NCBI RefSeq assembly: GCF_001494635.1
Contig: NZ_LOJF01000009.1
Coordinates: 62,001-126,000, forward strand
Length of the DNA: 64,000 nt
Direction: 5' to 3'
From: Tractidigestivibacter scatoligenes
GTDB lineage: Bacteria; Actinomycetota; Coriobacteriia; Coriobacteriales; Atopobiaceae
Below are positions 8,332 through 16,572 of the stretch, piece after piece. The position numbers and the translations under genes are program-made. Within the stretch, counting starts at the first letter, position 1; each line of letters begins with the position of its first letter. The notes beneath the pieces were generated by a model. The model was not told the DNA's origin and did not search any database. It saw only the letters and a program-made list of their open reading frames with translations.

Positions 8332-9288
8332 ATGGGAAGCAATAACCAGCAGGTAAAGGACCTTGTCATTGTCGGTGGTGGCCCCGCGGGCCTTACGGCG
8401 GCCATCTACGCCCAGCGATCGCTTCTTGATGCGGTCACGCTCGAGCAAGAGGCGTTTGGGGGACAGACCATTCTTACGAGCGAGATTGATAACTACCCGG
8501 GACTTCCGCACACAGATGGCTACACGCTCTCCGAGGCGATGCGAAGCCAGGCCGTCGACCTTGGCGCCGAGGTCCGTATGGAGCAAGTTACCGGCATTTC
8601 CCACAGCGGCGAGGATGGCATCTTTTCCCTCAGAACGCCCGATGGCGAGATCGCAGCCAAGTCGGTCATTCTCGCCGGCGGCGCTACGCCACGTCGTGCC
8701 GGCTTCGATGGCGAGGAGAAGTTCGCCTCACACGGCGTTTCGTATTGCGCGACCTGCGATGGCATGTTCTATCGAGGCAAGCGAGTCTACGTTGTTGGTG
8801 GCGGTAACTCTGCAGCTGAGGAGGCCTTGTTCCTCACACGCTTTGCGAACGAGGTTATCTTGATTGTGCGCAAGGACCATCTGCGCGCTCAGGCCGCAGT
8901 CGCGCAAGAGCTTGAGGAGAACGAGAAGGTAACCGTAAGGTATCTCACGAGTATCGTGTCACTCGAGGGTGGCGAGCTTCCAACCACCATTACCTTCAGG
9001 AACAACGAGACTGGCGAGACCACCGTCGAGACCTACGAGGAGGGATCCTTTGGCGTCTTTGTCTTTGTGGGTCGCGTGCCCGCAAGCCAACTTGTGAGCG
9101 GTCTGGTAGAGCTCGACCCGTCGGGCTACATACTTACTGATGAGCGCATGGCGACAAGGACTCCAGGACTCTTTGCAGCCGGCGACGTTCGAAAGACGCC
9201 GCTGCGCCAGATTGTGACCGCAGCGGCAGACGGTGCCGTAGCAGCAAACAGTGCCGCGGCGTATCTGGGAAGACCTGTCGAAGGCTAG
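8332..9288 (+). CDS. trxB: Thioredoxin-disulfide reductase
   Basis: TrxB passes electrons from NADPH through FAD to thioredoxin. The 318-residue protein has the FAD motif IVGGGPAGLTAAIYAQR near the N-terminus, the redox-active CATC pair (Cys139, Cys142), the NADPH motif VVGGGNSAAEEALFL and the C-terminal FAD motif GLFAAGDV. I chose ATG 8332 because homologues begin just ahead of the FAD motif; the open frame extends upstream to 8233 but that part is not family-like. No good ribosome-binding site precedes 8332 and a hairpin lies just upstream, so expression may be structured or the mRNA 5' end unusual. Confidence 0.93.
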   Translation: MGSNNQQVKDLVIVGGGPAGLTAAIYAQRSLLDAVTLEQEAFGGQTILTSEIDNYPGLPHTDGYTLSEAMRSQAVDLGAEVRMEQVTGISHSGEDGIFSLRTPDGEIAAKSVILAGGATPRRAGFDGEEKFASHGVSYCATCDGMFYRGKRVYVVGGGNSAAEEALFLTRFANEVILIVRKDHLRAQAAVAQELEENEKVTVRYLTSIVSLEGGELPTTITFRNNETGETTVETYEEGSFGVFVFVGRVPASQLVSGLVELDPSGYILTDERMATRTPGLFAAGDVRKTPLRQIVTAAADGAVAANSAAAYLGRPVEG

Positions 9289-9326
9289 TTGCTGCAACAT
9301 AAGCCCTCGAGAGTGTCTGGCGAGTC

Positions 9327-9380
9327 AAGGGCGTGCCTTACGACGGAGGAGACACCGTCAAAGGCACGCCCTTCTTTTCC
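9327..9380 (+). terminator. Intrinsic terminator after trxB
   Basis: AAGGGCGTGCCTT (9327-9339) pairs perfectly with AAGGCACGCCCTT (9361-9373) and is followed by CTTTTCC. The loop contains a smaller ACGACGG-type hairpin. Confidence 0.9.
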
Positions 9381-9561
9381 TTGAACTCCCCCTTTGTAAC
9401 CGCGATAATATATCTTATGTAAAGTAGAGTCATTGGCGAACAAAGCCATCAAATAAACGGAGAAGACCGTTCACTACTTCTCTAGCAAAGTGCTCATCCC
9501 AGCTCTCTCAATATGTGAGACTATCTTCATAAAGGTCCCCAAATCGGGCGGAGGCGGCATC

Positions 9562-10242
9562 ATGCTTGCAAGGCAGAGGCGCTACGCAACGCTTGCGCTT
9601 GTAATGTGCCTTTGCTTCCTCGCTGGACTTATCGTTGCTCTTCTCTCAAGGCCAAATACCATTTCAAATGATTTAAGCAGTGCCCACCTTGATTACGTCA
9701 CCGGAACCGTTGTCTCCGTTGAACCAGAGTCACATGCGATGTCCATTCATCCAGACGGTATGTCTAGCGATGCTCCCTTCTCAGAAGATCCCATCCGCTT
9801 CGTCTTTCGCGATGGCGAAGAGTTGTATGAGTCTGACCTTGGCCAAACAGTGCAAATTGGCTACGTCCATGGCTGTGTCGGCAATGAGGGAGCTCGGGAT
9901 GGGTATTGCATTGAGTTCAAAGGTCTGGACTCTCCTTCGGAACGTGACCCAACGCTTACCGCCTCTCACGACTTGGCTTTCTCACCCGTTTATTCGTGCG
10001 AGGGAAAGGTCACATCGATTGACAGTAGCAGTGCCCTTGTGACCCTAGCCGTCGATTCGTCATCGCCTAACGCTCAGGACATTGGAATTGCCTCCGACAC
10101 CACCTGCACATTTGACCTCACGGCTTGGACCATGCGCGAGAACCTCTCAACCTATAACGTTGGCGACTCCATAGACGTCTGGTTCTCCGAGTTCACGACA
10201 GATGAAGGTGCATACGAGGCATGGTGTGCCCAACCACTCTAA
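9562..10242 (+). CDS. Hypothetical membrane-anchored protein with two similar beta-rich segments
   Basis: I do not recognise this 226-residue protein. It has a basic N-terminus (ARQRRYA) and one hydrophobic helix at about residues 12-29, so it is probably an anchored extracellular protein. The rest reads as two related segments, each starting G-x-V-x-S/T-V/I (TGTVVSVEP; CEGKVTSIDS) and ending with a VQIGYVHG or VGDSIDVWF strand, suggesting duplicated small beta barrels. ATG 9562 has GGAGG about seven bases upstream; an ATG at 9490 lacks one. The gene stands alone between the trxB terminator and the ClC gene, and is visibly less G+C-rich than its neighbours, hinting at transfer or fast evolution. 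Confidence 0.6.
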   Translation: MLARQRRYATLALVMCLCFLAGLIVALLSRPNTISNDLSSAHLDYVTGTVVSVEPESHAMSIHPDGMSSDAPFSEDPIRFVFRDGEELYESDLGQTVQIGYVHGCVGNEGARDGYCIEFKGLDSPSERDPTLTASHDLAFSPVYSCEGKVTSIDSSSALVTLAVDSSSPNAQDIGIASDTTCTFDLTAWTMRENLSTYNVGDSIDVWFSEFTTDEGAYEAWCAQPL

Positions 10243-10291
10243 CGCTCTCCCCTTCTCATGAAAGTAACAATGGTGTCTTCTAGGAATACAC

Positions 10292-11905
10292 TTACCGCGC
10301 GTTTGATGGTGTCCACTGCGTATCGATACTCGCCCGCGTCATTTGCTGAAGCTTAAGGCCCGCGTCGCTCTCAGTATCGGTATCCATGATGATGAGCAGG
10401 TTGTCCAACGCCATGATCCGCGTGCTTCCCGTGGGGACAATCTCCTGTCCAGCTCTCTCGACCGTCACCACGCGCACGTTGTCTGGCCAGGGGATGTCGC
10501 GAATGAGCATGTTCTCGATGCGTGCGCCCGCGCCTACCGTGTAGGTATGCAGGATTTTCTCGCCAGCCTCACCGTTTACCATGGGGTCATCTGGCGTTAC
10601 GCCAAGGAGGCCTGCGAGTAGGTGCTCATAGAACGGGTCCACCCGAAGGACGTTTGCTGTGACAAATGCAAGAATGGCCACAATGGAAACCGAGAGCAGC
10701 GAGTCGAGCGACCCCGTAAGCTCAAAGACCAGCACCACTGCAGTCACGGGCGCCCTCACGACGCCCGAGAAGCACCCTGCCACGCCGAGTGCCACAAAGT
10801 TCACCACATAGGCCTCTGGAAGCCCAAGGGCGTTGATGGCAATGACCCCAAAGAGGCCACCCACGAGCGAGCCCATGGCTACCAATGGGAAGAGCGTTCC
10901 GCCGGGTGCCCCAGAGGCAAAGCAGATGGTGGTAAAGAGGTATTTGCCAAGAAGAAGCCCCATGATGGTCCACCATGCAAGGCCACCCGTATGCTGGATG
11001 ATCTCCACAATGGCATCGCCACCACACATGAGCTCGGGAAACGTAAACGCAACCACACCTGCAGCAGCAAAGGGTATGGCGAGACGAGCATAGGGCAGGT
11101 GGCGTTTGATCTTGTTGTAGCAGCGCTGGGCAAAGAACATGCCACGGTTGTGAAGCGCCCCAAGGACGCCACAGGCAAGGCCAAGAAGCACGACAAGAGC
11201 GTAGTCGATGTGCGGAAGGTCTGCTGCAAAAGAGAGGCTGAGTACCGGGCGCACTCCGAGCACCTGAGAGACGAGAAAGTCCGAGACAACCGAGGCCGTC
11301 ATGACCGAGACAATGAGGGGGGCATTGAACTGCTTGTGAATCTCCTCAACCGCAAAGAGGACTCCCGTAAGCGGTGCGTGGAAGGCCGCCGACATGCCTG
11401 CTGCTGCGCCACAGGTGACAAGCAGGCGCTCCTCTCCCCTTCCGCGCTTGAGCGCCTTTGCCACAGCCTTTCCGGACATGCCGCCAAGCTGGACCGAAGG
11501 GCCTTCTCGTCCAAGCGAGAGGCCTGCAAAGGCGCAGAGCGTCCCCTCTAGGAACTTTGCGCCGACGACGCGGTACCACGGCATGTCAATGCGGCCAATT
11601 ACCTCAGCATCTATCTGGGGAATGCCACTCCCCTGCGTATAGGGCTCCCAGAGCAGGAGCTTAGAGACCACAATGAGAATTACGGCGAGAATGGCAAACC
11701 ACGCAGCCACGAGAATCGCATGACCGGCAAAGGCGCTTGTAATGGAGCGCAGACCCTTCTCTGCAAGCGAAAGCGCGAGCCGATAGAGAGTCACGACTCC
11801 ACCGCCAAGGAGTCCCGCGAGCGCGCCCTCCCCCACCAAGTTCACCTGGAACCTCCGCGAAAGGCGACGTCCCACCGTGAGCTTGCGCGCCGCACGCTCA
11901 GTCAT
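10292..11905 (-). CDS. ClC-family chloride channel/antiporter with C-terminal TrkA-C domain
   Basis: The 537-residue protein has the ClC signature motifs: GSGIPQ, GREGPSVQLGG with the gating glutamate at residue 134, and GGTLFPLVAMGS. The gating Glu argues for a proton-coupled chloride antiporter rather than a pure channel, and such proteins aid acid resistance; a fluoride-type ClC is less likely because the GREGP motif is canonical. A C-terminal cytosolic segment (about 440-520) ending VPTGSTRIMALDNLLIIMD resembles a TrkA-C/RCK-C ligand-binding domain, common in bacterial ClC proteins. The ribosome-binding site is weak (GGTGGTTGG). Confidence 0.92.
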   Translation of the reverse strand: MTERAARKLTVGRRLSRRFQVNLVGEGALAGLLGGGVVTLYRLALSLAEKGLRSITSAFAGHAILVAAWFAILAVILIVVSKLLLWEPYTQGSGIPQIDAEVIGRIDMPWYRVVGAKFLEGTLCAFAGLSLGREGPSVQLGGMSGKAVAKALKRGRGEERLLVTCGAAAGMSAAFHAPLTGVLFAVEEIHKQFNAPLIVSVMTASVVSDFLVSQVLGVRPVLSLSFAADLPHIDYALVVLLGLACGVLGALHNRGMFFAQRCYNKIKRHLPYARLAIPFAAAGVVAFTFPELMCGGDAIVEIIQHTGGLAWWTIMGLLLGKYLFTTICFASGAPGGTLFPLVAMGSLVGGLFGVIAINALGLPEAYVVNFVALGVAGCFSGVVRAPVTAVVLVFELTGSLDSLLSVSIVAILAFVTANVLRVDPFYEHLLAGLLGVTPDDPMVNGEAGEKILHTYTVGAGARIENMLIRDIPWPDNVRVVTVERAGQEIVPTGSTRIMALDNLLIIMDTDTESDAGLKLQQMTRASIDTQWTPSNAR

Positions 11906-11940
11906 GCACCAACCACCACTCTCTTAGCATCTGCAACAAC

Positions 11941-11971
11941 AACGCCCCCAGATTACTCCTCTGGGGGCGTT
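11941..11971 (-). terminator. Terminator-like hairpin after the first NlpC/P60 gene
   Basis: AACGCCCCCAG (11941-11951) pairs perfectly with CTGGGGGCGTT (11961-11971) across nine bases. On the minus strand it lies 29 bases past the NlpC/P60 stop and is followed by GTTGTTG rather than a pure T-run. Confidence 0.7.
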
Positions 11972-11999
11972 GGTGCGAGTATGTGAGGCTAAGAACGGC

Positions 12000-13289
12000 T
12001 TAGCCGCCAAAACCTCCGCCGATGCAGGCGTACACGTTTGCGTAGCAAACGTAGCTGCCCGGCACGGGTGCGTGGATCATCGTGGAGCCGCCGCAGTAGA
12101 TGGCGACATGGCCCGTCGAGCAAAAGATAACGTCACCGGGCGAGAGCACAGACTGATAGTTGGAGAGGTTGCAGTCCTTCCAGTTTCCGCGCGACTTCAT
12201 CTCGGCGATGAGGCCGGGAACGGAGGTGGCATATGAAGGCGTGGAGTAGCCCGCCATGTGATAGGCCGTTGCCACCAGGCCGCAGCAGTCAAAGCCGTCT
12301 GCGTTGGGACCGTAGTTCACACCTTGGGTCCAACGCTTGTAAGGGTAGCCGATGAACTGCGCAGCGTTTGCGATGACGCTGCTCGAGTAGGTCTTTGAGC
12401 CACCACCGCTGGAGCTAGAGGTGGAACCGCTGCTGGAATTCGAGCTGCTCCCAGAGCTCGACCCACCGCCGCTTGAGCTTGGCCCGCTGTTGGAGCTTGA
12501 ATTGGAGCTGCTGTTAGAGCTGGAAGAGCTGCTCGACGACTCGTTGTCAGAAGACTGCGATGAGGAGCCGGCTGTCGATGGCGTGACGGCGCCGTTGGCG
12601 CTCTCTGCTGTGGCCACTGCCGCAGCCACGCCACTTGTAGCGGCGCTCTCTTGCTGCGCTTCTTCCGCTTCCTTCGCAAGCTGCTCCTGCACGGCGGAAT
12701 CAAGGCTGTTGTAGTAGTCCTGTGCCTCGCTCACCTGGGCGGTGTAGTCATCAACGCTCTGCTGGGTGGCCTCGATCTTTGCCTCTTGCTCGTCCTGCTG
12801 GTTCTGGAGTTGCGCCTGCTGCTCGGACAGCTGGTTGGCAAGGTCCTGCACCTCGGAGATTGCCTCGGCGTCCGCCTCAGAGACCTTGTCAAGGTAGTAG
12901 ATGTTCGAGGAGAGCTCCTCGAAGGAGGCGGAGGACAGGATGAGGTCGAGCGCGCTAGAAGCGCCAGACTTGTACGAGCTCTTCATGCGTGCGCCCAAGT
13001 CCTGGCGCTTCTCGTCCAGCTGGGTTTGGGTGTCGGAAATCTGCTGGGTGGTTTGTTCGACCTGATATCGAATGTTCTCGAGGTCAACCTGGGCGTTCAT
13101 GAGCTCGTCCTGAAGCGAGGAGAGCGTGTTGCCAACGCTCTCCAGACGCTGACGGGCTTCCTCGAGCTGCGATTGGAGCTCCTCGCTCGTTGGCTCTGCC
13201 TGGGCGGTCTGGATGCCCGACATAAGGCCAAGCCACGTGGTGGAGATGGCCCCAAGAAAGAGTGCCCTGCGCGATATGTTTTTGGTCAC
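12000..13289 (-). CDS. Secreted NlpC/P60 peptidoglycan hydrolase with PcsB-like coiled coil (copy 1)
   Basis: The 429-residue exported protein probably cleaves stem-peptide bonds during cell separation. The N-terminus carries a twin-arginine-like signal (NISRRALFLGAISTTWLGL) ending near AQAEP. Residues about 32-200 form a coiled coil of the PcsB/RipC type, followed by a Ser/Gly linker and a C-terminal NlpC/P60 domain with catalytic Cys335 in FDCCGLV and a GHVAIYCGG histidine. The usual DCSG is DCCG here. GTG 13289 is chosen because GGAGGT lies six bases upstream; an upstream ATG at 13340 lacks a site. The coiled coil is nearly identical to part of the neighbouring paralogue. Confidence 0.9.
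   Translation of the reverse strand: MTKNISRRALFLGAISTTWLGLMSGIQTAQAEPTSEELQSQLEEARQRLESVGNTLSSLQDELMNAQVDLENIRYQVEQTTQQISDTQTQLDEKRQDLGARMKSSYKSGASSALDLILSSASFEELSSNIYYLDKVSEADAEAISEVQDLANQLSEQQAQLQNQQDEQEAKIEATQQSVDDYTAQVSEAQDYYNSLDSAVQEQLAKEAEEAQQESAATSGVAAAVATAESANGAVTPSTAGSSSQSSDNESSSSSSSSNSSSNSSSNSGPSSSGGGSSSGSSSNSSSGSTSSSSGGGSKTYSSSVIANAAQFIGYPYKRWTQGVNYGPNADGFDCCGLVATAYHMAGYSTPSYATSVPGLIAEMKSRGNWKDCNLSNYQSVLSPGDVIFCSTGHVAIYCGGSTMIHAPVPGSYVCYANVYACIGGGFGG
12871..13046 (-). repeat. Paralogous block A, about 90% identical to 14208-14383
   Basis: This 176-bp stretch encodes part of the coiled coil of NlpC/P60 copy 1. It aligns without gaps to 14208-14383, with 17 mismatches by my count, while flanking coding sequence has diverged. 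Most differences are at third codon positions. Confidence 0.85.
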
Positions 13290-13316
13290 GTCGTGACCTC
13301 CCTTGCTTTTACCAAT

Positions 13317-13338
13317 GTGGCTCCCTTTCGGGAGCCAC
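13317..13338 (-). terminator. Stem-loop between the two NlpC/P60 genes
   Basis: GTGGCTCCC (13317-13325) pairs with GGGAGCCAC (13330-13338) over a four-base loop. On the minus strand it lies after copy 2 and about 28 bases before the copy 1 start, so it could end the first message or sit in the leader of the second. No clear T-run follows. Confidence 0.5.
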
Positions 13339-13405
13339 ACGCTTTTGCATTTATAGTACCAGCACCGGCTATCAGACGGAACGCATCATGGCAAATGGCC
13401 ACAAG

Positions 13406-14611
13406 TTAGTACGAGCCGCCGCCATAGAAGCCGTAGATACCGCCTACGATAACGCCAGAAGAGGGGTTGGCAGCGTGGACGATCTGGCCATTGCCGAGGT
13501 AAATGCCCACGTGGCTGCCGCCGTACTCGAAGACAAGGTCACCATAGGAGAGCTGATCGACGCTCGTCTTCCAGCCACCGCTTGCCTTGATGGAGCTAAT
13601 CATCGAGTACGTGTCACGCCCGCGTGCGTAGCCATACACGTAGCAAACGAGGCCCGAGCAGTCAAAGGCGTTAGGGCCGGCAGCGCCCCACACATAGGGG
13701 TGGCCGACAAGTGCCAACGCTGCGGAGACTCCACCGCCAGAGGGCACGTTCGTGCTGCTGGAACCGCTGTTGGTGTTAGAGCTGTTGTTCGTGTTCGAGC
13801 TGTTGTTCGAATTAGAGCCGCTGTTAGTGTTGGTGTTCGAGTTGTTGTTCGTGTTGTTCGAGGTATTGGTGTTGGTGTTGCTCGAGTTGTTCGTGTTGCT
13901 CTCGGTGGCACCACCGCCATTGGAGCTGATGGTCTCCTGGGTCTGAATGGCCTGGACAACGGTGGCAACGGAGCTGGACTGTTCGGCCTCGGCTGCAGCA
14001 GCCGCCTCTGCCGCGAGCTGCGCCTGGACCTCCTCGTTGAGTGAGTCGTAATAAGCCTGGGCTTTCGCTACCTGGTTCTGGTAATCAGAGGTCTGTGACT
14101 GGAGACTATCCACCTGGCTCTGCTGGTCTGCCTGCTGCTGCTCGAGCTCGCTCTTCTGCTGCTCAAGCTGGTTCGAGAGCGACTGCACCTCAGAGATGGC
14201 GGCAGCGTCTGCCTCGGAGACCTTGTCGAGGTAGTAGATGTTAGAGGAGAGCTCCTCGAAGGAGGCAGAGGACAGGATGAGGTCGAGTGCGCTCGAGGAG
14301 CCGGACTTGTACGAGCTCTTCATGCGCGCGCCCAGTTCCTGGCGCTTCTCGTCTAGCTGGGTCTGCGTGTCGGAGATCTGCTGCTCGGTATTGGCGATGT
14401 CATAGCCTGTCTGCTCAAGCTCGGAAGTGGCGGAGGAAAGCTGATCCTGGAGAGAAGAGAGGGTTGCTCCAAGCGAGTCGAGCTTTGCAGATGCTGCAGA
14501 GAGATCATCCTCGGGGCTTGCCATGGCAACGGTGGGCGCAACGGAAAGCGCACACGGCGTGGCAAGGGCAAGAACCAATCCGGCAGTGATGATGCATCTT
14601 GCGTGGGTCAT
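13406..14611 (-). CDS. Secreted NlpC/P60 peptidoglycan hydrolase with PcsB-like coiled coil (copy 2)
   Basis: The 401-residue paralogue of the next gene downstream has a classical Sec signal (hydrophobic stretch near residues 6-28, cleavage around VAMAS), a coiled coil (about 35-215), an Asn/Ser/Thr-rich repetitive linker (about 230-290) and an NlpC/P60 domain with Cys318 in FDCSGLVC and a SHVGIYLGNG histidine. ATG 14611 has AAAGGA eight bases upstream; the ATG at 14641 would place that site inside the gene. The linker composition (Asn/Thr) differs sharply from copy 1 (Ser/Gly), while the coiled coil is shared, indicating tandem duplication with domain-specific divergence. Confidence 0.9.
   Translation of the reverse strand: MTHARCIITAGLVLALATPCALSVAPTVAMASPEDDLSAASAKLDSLGATLSSLQDQLSSATSELEQTGYDIANTEQQISDTQTQLDEKRQELGARMKSSYKSGSSSALDLILSSASFEELSSNIYYLDKVSEADAAAISEVQSLSNQLEQQKSELEQQQADQQSQVDSLQSQTSDYQNQVAKAQAYYDSLNEEVQAQLAAEAAAAAEAEQSSSVATVVQAIQTQETISSNGGGATESNTNNSSNTNTNTSNNTNNNSNTNTNSGSNSNNSSNTNNSSNTNSGSSSTNVPSGGGVSAALALVGHPYVWGAAGPNAFDCSGLVCYVYGYARGRDTYSMISSIKASGGWKTSVDQLSYGDLVFEYGGSHVGIYLGNGQIVHAANPSSGVIVGGIYGFYGGGSY
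14208..14383 (-). repeat. Paralogous block B, about 90% identical to 12871-13046
   Basis: This is the second copy of the 176-bp coiled-coil block, in the same orientation, 1,337 bp away. Its identity is well above that of the surrounding coding sequence, which is consistent with gene conversion or strong constraint. Confidence 0.85.
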
Positions 14612-14704
14612 TGCGTAGTCCTTTCGACGCTTGGAGACCATTCTACGTCAGGGACCGGTAAGCCGCATGGCTTTCCATACGATGGGCAAAAGGCTCGAAT
14701 GCAA

Positions 14705-14737
14705 CTCGACCGCCCCCATGTGAAGGGAGCGGTCGAG
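14705..14737 (-). terminator. Terminator-like hairpin after apt
   Basis: CTCGACCGC (14705-14713) pairs with GCGGTCGAG (14729-14737). On the minus strand it lies 25 bases past the apt stop and is followed by TTGCATTCG, so the T-run is poor. Confidence 0.6.
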
Positions 14738-14761
14738 GAGACGTGCAGGCTTGCGACTTCC

Positions 14762-15298
14762 CTACTTGACGGGGATGAGCGTGTAGACCTCGCGGTCCGG
14801 GAACTCCTTGGCAATAACCTCGCGGGGGTTCAGGAAGGTGAGCTCGAGGATGAACGAGAAGCCCTCGATCCGCGCGCCGGACTGCTCGACGAGCTTTGCC
14901 GTTGCCGCCGCCGTTCCACCCGTGGCAACGAGGTCGTCCACAATGAGCACCACATCGTCGGGCTTCAGGGCGTCCTTGTGGATCTGCAGCTCGTCGGTGC
15001 CGTACTCGAGCGAGTAGGACTGGGAGTAGACCTCGCGGGGAAGCTTTCCGGGCTTGCGTGCCGGGACAAAGCCCGCACCCAGCTTGTAGGCAACGGGAGC
15101 GCCAACGAGGAAGCCGCGGGCCTCGGCGCCAACGACCTTGGTGATACCGCGGCCCAGGAAGTGGTCCGCGATGTCGTCAACGAGATGCACAAGGCCATCG
15201 GAATCGGCGAACAGCGGCGTGATGTCCTTAAAGATGACCCCCTTCTCCGGATAGTCGGGGATGCTCACGATGCGGCTCTCGTAGTCGAAATCAGACAC
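14762..15298 (-). CDS. apt: Adenine phosphoribosyltransferase
   Basis: Apt salvages adenine by joining it to PRPP to form AMP in the cytosol. The 178-residue protein is of usual length, with the PRPP loop VVLIVDDLVATGGTAAAT and the N-terminal IVSIPDYPEKGVIFKDITP, which is distinctive for Apt. GTG 15298 is preceded by AAAGGA at seven bases. It is the last gene of the pgsA to apt series, 56 bp after the MerR gene, and works with the purine permeases at 5-8 kb in nucleobase salvage. Confidence 0.97.
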   Translation of the reverse strand: MSDFDYESRIVSIPDYPEKGVIFKDITPLFADSDGLVHLVDDIADHFLGRGITKVVGAEARGFLVGAPVAYKLGAGFVPARKPGKLPREVYSQSYSLEYGTDELQIHKDALKPDDVVLIVDDLVATGGTAAATAKLVEQSGARIEGFSFILELTFLNPREVIAKEFPDREVYTLIPVK

Positions 15299-15354
15299 GT
15301 GCGGTTCCTTTCCTCGGTAATTGTTGTGGCTATGGCAGGGAGGGGGCCCGTGGG

Positions 15355-16092
15355 CTAGCCCTCCATGTCCTTGAATGACTGGTGGACAAGCCTGCGTATG
15401 AGCTCTGTACGCACCACGTCGGTGAGGGCAAGCATGCGGGAGAAGGCCTGTTCAAAGCGCTCGCGTGCCTCGTTGGTAACCTCGGCCTCCACGCCACCGC
15501 CTTTTTTGGCATAGACGACCAATGCCTGCTCGAACATGGCAGACTCACGGTTTGCCGAGTTCACGTACTGGCGAAGGTTCTTGGGGCCAATCCCGTAGTG
15601 GCGCAGCTCGTCGCAGGTGCGGATGAGGCCAATGTCATGACCATCCACCAGGTCCCGCCCGTGAGGAGAACGCTTGAGCGTAATGACACCGGCCTCGGAG
15701 AGTTGGCGGACGAAGCTTACCGAGACGCCTGCAACCTCGGGCATGCGATCGATGGGATGGAACTTCTCGGCAATCTCTTCATCCACCGGCCCAACAAGCG
15801 ACGCCTCGACGGCAGACTCTGCAGCAGCCGATGGCGGCTCTCCGGAATCCTCGCGCTCCAGCTCGTCCTTGATCACAGAGAGCGGCAGGAACCTGTTCTT
15901 CTGTAGGTAGAGGATGGTCTCCAGTCGCTTGATGTCGCGTTGAGAGTACAGGCGGTATCCCCCTGGGGTGCGCGACGGGTTGAGAAGCCCCTCGTCCTCG
16001 AGATAGCGGACCTTCGATATGGTGAGGTCGGGATAGAGGCTCTGGAGCCGCTTCACGACCTTGCCGATGGTGAGGTATCCGGCGTCAGGCAT
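15355..16092 (-). CDS. MerR-family regulator, FtsR-like
   Basis: The 245-residue protein has an N-terminal MerR winged helix (LTIGKVVKRLQ, ISKVRYLEDEGLL, TPGGYRLYSQRDIKRLETIL) and a second MerR-like helix-turn-helix at about residues 105-160 (ISVSFVRQLSEAG-like pattern, ending in an IGLIRTCDELRHYGI segment). Two DNA-binding halves, plus position directly after a GarA-like FHA gene, match actinobacterial FtsR (M. tuberculosis Rv1828; C. glutamicum FtsR, an activator of ftsZ). It starts three bases after the FHA stop. Its targets here are unknown; regulation of division genes is an inference from synteny. Confidence 0.82.
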   Translation of the reverse strand: MPDAGYLTIGKVVKRLQSLYPDLTISKVRYLEDEGLLNPSRTPGGYRLYSQRDIKRLETILYLQKNRFLPLSVIKDELEREDSGEPPSAAAESAVEASLVGPVDEEIAEKFHPIDRMPEVAGVSVSFVRQLSEAGVITLKRSPHGRDLVDGHDIGLIRTCDELRHYGIGPKNLRQYVNSANRESAMFEQALVVYAKKGGGVEAEVTNEARERFEQAFSRMLALTDVVRTELIRRLVHQSFKDMEG

Positions 16093-16095
16093 GGC

Positions 16096-16530
16096 CTAGC
16101 CCTCGGTGTCGATCCTGCGCGGACGTGCGTTGGTGTGGAACACCATGCGGAACGTGCCAATCTGTATGGTTGATCCATCCTTAAGGGAGGCCTTGCTCAC
16201 AATGGCACCATCTACCCAGGTGCCATTGAGCGAGCCGAGGTCCTCCACCGTGGCCCTGCCCTGCGGACAGGCGGAGAGGTCCATCTTTGCATGGTGGCGT
16301 GACACGGTCATGTCGTTAAGAAAGACGCTGTTGCGCGGGTCGCGACCAAGGGTAATGATGGGCGCATCAAGCTCGAACGTCTCGCCAATCTGGGGGCCCT
16401 TGACGATGGTCAGGGTAGGATGGGCTGGCTTCTCCTCGGCCATGAGGTCGGGGACGGTGGCATCTGCGGAGGGCATGCGGAAAATCTCCGTTGCCCCCAT
16501 GTCGGTGGAGTGGTTGTTGGTGGGCTGCAT
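16096..16530 (-). CDS. garA: FHA-domain protein, GarA/OdhI-like
   Basis: In GarA/OdhI, a Ser/Thr-kinase-phosphorylated N-terminal threonine folds onto the protein's own FHA domain and switches off its binding to 2-oxoglutarate enzymes. This 144-residue protein has the FHA core at about residues 50-125 (ITLGRDPRNSVFLNDMTVSR with following HHAK; GSLNGTWVDG) and a GATEIFR peptide around Thr14 that resembles GarA's ETTSVFR, but with one threonine instead of two. It precedes the FtsR-like gene by three bases, as in mycobacteria and corynebacteria. GGGGAG lies five bases before the ATG. No kinase is in the window. Confidence 0.82.
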   Translation of the reverse strand: MQPTNNHSTDMGATEIFRMPSADATVPDLMAEEKPAHPTLTIVKGPQIGETFELDAPIITLGRDPRNSVFLNDMTVSRHHAKMDLSACPQGRATVEDLGSLNGTWVDGAIVSKASLKDGSTIQIGTFRMVFHTNARPRRIDTEG

Positions 16531-16572
16531 CGAATCTCCCCTCGAGTAAACCTTACCCTCACATGATACCGC

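Noticed and set aside
10622-11551. A 309-codon + strand frame inside the ClC gene
   Set aside because: It is very rich in His, Lys and Arg, lacks motifs, and lies wholly opposite the conserved ClC core.
12421-12714. Low-complexity + strand frame (Leu/Glu repeats) opposite the NlpC/P60 linker
   Set aside because: It is the complement of the Ser/Gly linker codons of copy 1.
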